Assembly (NCBI GenBank): GCA_035761165.1
Contig: DASTRO010000034.1
Coordinates: forward strand, 1-15,542
From: CALCHX01 sp035761165
Lineage (GTDB): Bacteria > Gemmatimonadota > Gemmatimonadetes > Gemmatimonadales > Gemmatimonadaceae
Direction: 5' to 3'
Length of the DNA stretch: 15,542 bases
This document shows, piece by piece, positions 13,280 through 15,542 of the stretch; the stretch's first letter is position 1; each line of letters begins with the position of its first letter. The notes beneath the pieces were generated by a model, which did no database searches, was not told the DNA's origin, and was given only the letters and a program-made list of their open reading frames with translations. Made by a program: the position numbers and the translations under genes.

Positions 13280-13299
13280 TCTACTAGACGCGTAGTAGA
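13280..13299. promoter_or_regulatory. BlaI-type operator 2
   Basis: TCTACTAGACGCGTAGTAGA has perfect 7-base arms (TCTACTA / TAGTAGA) around six bases. It covers the predicted transcription start. Together with operator 1 it flanks the core promoter, as expected for tight BlaI autorepression. Confidence 0.7.
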
Positions 13300-13328
13300 T
13301 CGCCCACCCAGTGCCATGGAGGCCTCGC

Positions 13329-13712
13329 ATGGACGACGTCAGCTTCGCCGATCGCGAGCTGGACGTGATGGCGGTGCTCTGGGAGCTCGGCTCCGGGACG
13401 GTGAGCGAGGTCCGCGACCGGCTCCCCGCCGACCTCGCCTACACCACCGTCCTCACCATCCTCCGTAACCTCGAAGGGAAGGGGTTCGTGCGACACGAGG
13501 AGGAGGGGAAGGCCCACCGCTATTTCCCGCTCGTCGCCCGGCAGGCGGCCGAGCGGAGCGCGGTCGCGCGGCTCGTCGACCGGCTCTTTCACGGCTCGCC
13601 CGAGCTCCTGCTCACCCGGCTGGTGGACGACCAGGCGCTCTCGCCCGAGCAGCTGAAGCGGATGCGGACGCGCCTCAAGCAGCGGATCCAGGACCGGGAG
13701 GGGGACGAATGA
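13329..13712 (+). CDS. blaI: BlaI/MecI/CopY family repressor
   Basis: A 127-residue winged-helix repressor. The DNA-binding domain (about 4-70) shows the family signature: FADRELDVMAVLWELGSGTV (6-25), AYTTVLTILRNLEGKGFVRH (37-56), and GKAHRYFPLV (60-69). The C-terminal helical dimerisation part covers 72-123. In this family a partner BlaR1 protease leads to cleavage of the repressor and release of the promoter. The start at 13329 is chosen because GGAGG (13318-13322) lies six bases upstream. A GTG at 13311 is in frame but precedes that ribosome site. The stop codon overlaps the blaR1 start in ATGA, so the two are translationally coupled. No beta-lactamase is nearby, so the symbol reflects family, not proven resistance function. 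Confidence 0.92.
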   Translation: MDDVSFADRELDVMAVLWELGSGTVSEVRDRLPADLAYTTVLTILRNLEGKGFVRHEEEGKAHRYFPLVARQAAERSAVARLVDRLFHGSPELLLTRLVDDQALSPEQLKRMRTRLKQRIQDREGDE

Positions 13713-15457
13713 TCGCGATCTGGCTTCTCTATGTCGTGGTGGTGGGCGTGCTCGCCGCCCTCGCCGCCGCTGCTCTCGAGCGGCTGCTCCGCCTCTGGCG
13801 GCGCCCCGTGCGCTTCGTCTGGGCGGGGGCGCTGCTCGCCACCGTGGCCGCGCCGCTCGTCATGGGGCTCGTCGCCCTCGATGCCGCCGCGCCGGCGGAG
13901 ACGACCGTCGTCTCGTCGCTCGTCACCGGCGCCGCCATGCTGCCGACGGATGCCGTCGTTCCCTCGCTGGCCGACCGGATCGCCGCCTCGCTCGCCGGCC
14001 TCGAGGCGGCGCTGGCGCCGGCGGCGCGGCGCCTCGCCCCGCTCGACCGGCCCCTGCTCGCGCTCTGGACGGTGCTCTCCCTCACCCTGCTCGTGGCCCT
14101 CGTTCGCTCGGCGCGCCGCCTGCGCCGCCGCCGCGGGGAGTGGGCGCCGGCGGTGGTGGACGGCGTCCCCGTGCTCGTCGCGCCCGACCTCGGGCCGGCG
14201 GTGGTGGGCGGGCGCGACGCGCGCGTCGTCCTGCCGTCGTGGGCCATGCAGCTCGACGCGCCGCTCCGCCAGCTGGTGCTACGCCACGAGCACGAGCACC
14301 TGCGCGCCGGCGACCCGCACCTGCTGCTGGCCGGCCTGGCGGCCGTGATCGCCATGCCGTGGAACCCGGCGCTCTGGTGGCAGCTCGGCCGGCTGCGGCT
14401 GGCCGTGGAGCTGGACTGCGACCGGCGCGTGCTGCGGGCGCACGGCGACGTGGAGCGCTACGGCCTGCTGCTGATGGCGGTGAGCCAGCGGGGCGGAGGG
14501 CTGATGCGCCTCGCCATGCCGGCCTTGAGCGAGAGCAGCGGCGCGCTCGAGCGCCGCATCGCGGCGATGACCGCGGCCACGCCACGTCGCCGCGGCGCGC
14601 GGGCGGCGGCGCTGGGCCTCGCCGCCCTGGCGGTGGCCGCCGCCGCGTGCCTCGTGCCGAGCCCGGGGCGCCTCCAGGCGGCCACGCTGCGCGAGTCCGT
14701 GCAGCCGCCCGTACGCAGCGCGTCGGCCGACACGATCACCGTGGACGACTCCACCCGTACCTACTTCGAGTTCCAGGTGGAGGATCCGGTCCGGGCGCTG
14801 AACAACGTGGCGCCCACCTACCCCGTGGCGCTGCAGGCGCAGGGGGTGTCGGGGCAGGTGATCGCGCAGTTCGTGGTGGGCACGGACGGCGCCGTGATCC
14901 CGGGCACGATCAGGATCATCGAGTCCAGCCACGAGCTCTTCACGGCCGCCGTCGAGTCCGTGCTCCCGCAGATGCGCTACCGGCCGGCCCTGGTGGGCGG
15001 ACAGCCCGTGCGCCAGGTGGTGCAGCAGTCGTTCGTCTTCAACACGCGCAAGCAGGATCCCGCGGCCAGCGATTCGGTCGCACCGGCGGGCAGGTACAGC
15101 GTGCGCCCCAGCAGCACGCCGCGCCCGCCGACGCGCGGTGCGGCGACGCCTGACACCGGCGGGTACTTCGAGTTCAAGGTGACGAAGCAGGCGACGCCCG
15201 CCAACGACGTGAGCCCGACCTACCCCGCGGCCCTGAAGGCGCAGGGGCTCACCGGCCAGGTGATCGTGCAGTTCGTCGTCGGCGAGGACGGGAAGCCGGA
15301 CCCGAGCACCTTCAAGGTGATCGAGTCGAGCCACGAGCTGTTCACCGCCGCGGTGCGCGATGCGCTGCCCCTCATGCTCTACGCGCCGGCGGAGGCGGAC
15401 GGCCACCCGGTGCGGCAGGTGGTGCAGCAGGCGTTCGTCTTCACGCCGGATCGGTGA
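13709..15457 (+). CDS. BlaR1-type M56 protease with two TonB domains
   Basis: A 582-residue membrane sensor protease. Hydrophobic segments lie at about 3-23, 36-58, 117-133 and 298-316, with another near 205-218. The M56 zinc site is intact: HEHEH at 193-197 (HExxH), and VELDCDRRV (233-241) supplying the third ligand, probably E234. After the last membrane helix come two copies of a TonB C-terminal domain in the periplasm, at about 352-446 and 486-580, joined by a Pro/Ser/Thr-rich linker. I count about 59 identities in 96 aligned residues between them; both start YFEF, include YPxALxAQG and IESSHELFTAAV, and end PVRQVVQQxFVF. The usual penicillin-binding sensor domain is absent. The likely job is to sense an envelope signal and destroy BlaI; the ligand is unknown. 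It overlaps blaI by four bases. Confidence 0.92.
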   Translation: MIAIWLLYVVVVGVLAALAAAALERLLRLWRRPVRFVWAGALLATVAAPLVMGLVALDAAAPAETTVVSSLVTGAAMLPTDAVVPSLADRIAASLAGLEAALAPAARRLAPLDRPLLALWTVLSLTLLVALVRSARRLRRRRGEWAPAVVDGVPVLVAPDLGPAVVGGRDARVVLPSWAMQLDAPLRQLVLRHEHEHLRAGDPHLLLAGLAAVIAMPWNPALWWQLGRLRLAVELDCDRRVLRAHGDVERYGLLLMAVSQRGGGLMRLAMPALSESSGALERRIAAMTAATPRRRGARAAALGLAALAVAAAACLVPSPGRLQAATLRESVQPPVRSASADTITVDDSTRTYFEFQVEDPVRALNNVAPTYPVALQAQGVSGQVIAQFVVGTDGAVIPGTIRIIESSHELFTAAVESVLPQMRYRPALVGGQPVRQVVQQSFVFNTRKQDPAASDSVAPAGRYSVRPSSTPRPPTRGAATPDTGGYFEFKVTKQATPANDVSPTYPAALKAQGLTGQVIVQFVVGEDGKPDPSTFKVIESSHELFTAAVRDALPLMLYAPAEADGHPVRQVVQQAFVFTPDR

Positions 15458-15542
15458 GCGGCAACGGCCACTGAGCGATGACTGACGGCGAGTGGCGAGC
15501 GGTCAGCACCGAGCCATGAGCTACGAGCGACGACGCTCAGAC
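15458..15542. other. Intergenic tail with dispersed repeat strings
   Basis: No gene starts in this stretch. It contains GAGCGGTCAGC (15497-15507), a variant of the string at 3803-3813 and 9040-9050. It also holds the inverted copy (15519-15538) of the 20-mer at 921-940, with one mismatch. No clear terminator hairpin with a T-run follows the sensor protease gene within the window. Confidence 0.6.

Noticed and set aside
13311..13328. GTG start upstream of blaI
   Set aside because: It lies before the GGAGG ribosome site; the ATG at 13329 is correctly spaced and gives the usual N-terminus.

Overview
The window is very GC-rich bacterial chromosome. Twin-arginine exported enzymes, PadR regulators paired with orphan ADOP-type FtsX/MacB permeases, and a BlaI/BlaR1 pair fused to TonB C-terminal domains occur together here. 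That gene style is typical of Gemmatimonadota and Acidobacteriota. I lean towards a Gemmatirosa/Gemmatimonas-like organism, but this is inferred from gene content and not proven. No rRNA, tRNA, transposase, integrase, phage gene or CRISPR array is visible.

Layout, left to right. (1) 14-760: a Tat-exported DsrE-like protein. (2) 1017-1424: a small cytoplasmic DUF6188-like protein with no Shine-Dalgarno sequence. (3) 1831-2328: an exported SnoaL/DUF4440-like protein behind a good promoter. It converges on a minus-strand exported M20 amidohydrolase (2426-3721), with a strong shared hairpin between the two stop codons. (4) 4166-5716: a Tat-exported PhoD-like phosphatase, divergent from the amidohydrolase across a repeat-filled gap of about 440 bp. 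(5) 5870-9020 and 9206-12270: two successive PadR-ADOP permease modules, each with its own promoter and palindromic operator. (6) 12271-13236: almost 1 kb of non-coding DNA holding several nested inverted and tandem repeat families. (7) 13329-15457: a BlaI-BlaR1 operon. Its promoter is flanked by two palindromes, and its sensor protease carries two tandem TonB C-terminal domains.

How the parts work together. Each PadR repressor is translationally linked or very close to its permease (13-nt gap, or 4-nt overlap), and palindromes of the CTA...TAG type lie on its promoter. Both modules therefore look autoregulated and ligand-inducible. The BlaI/BlaR1 pair has the layout of a protease-controlled derepression switch. 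No beta-lactamase or other obvious target gene is present, so its regulon lies outside the window or is the operon itself. Four promoters (at 1747, 5808, 9141 and 13250) share the same 17-bp spacer.

The most unusual content is in the gaps: a 131-bp inverted-repeat element in two ungapped copies (1483-1613 and 12681-12811), a stop-codon-anchored repeat at the start of both PadR promoter regions whose length difference is exactly three heptamers, heptamer tandem arrays of three different sequences, and nested inverted repeats in 12290-13198. Identities quoted for these were counted by eye.
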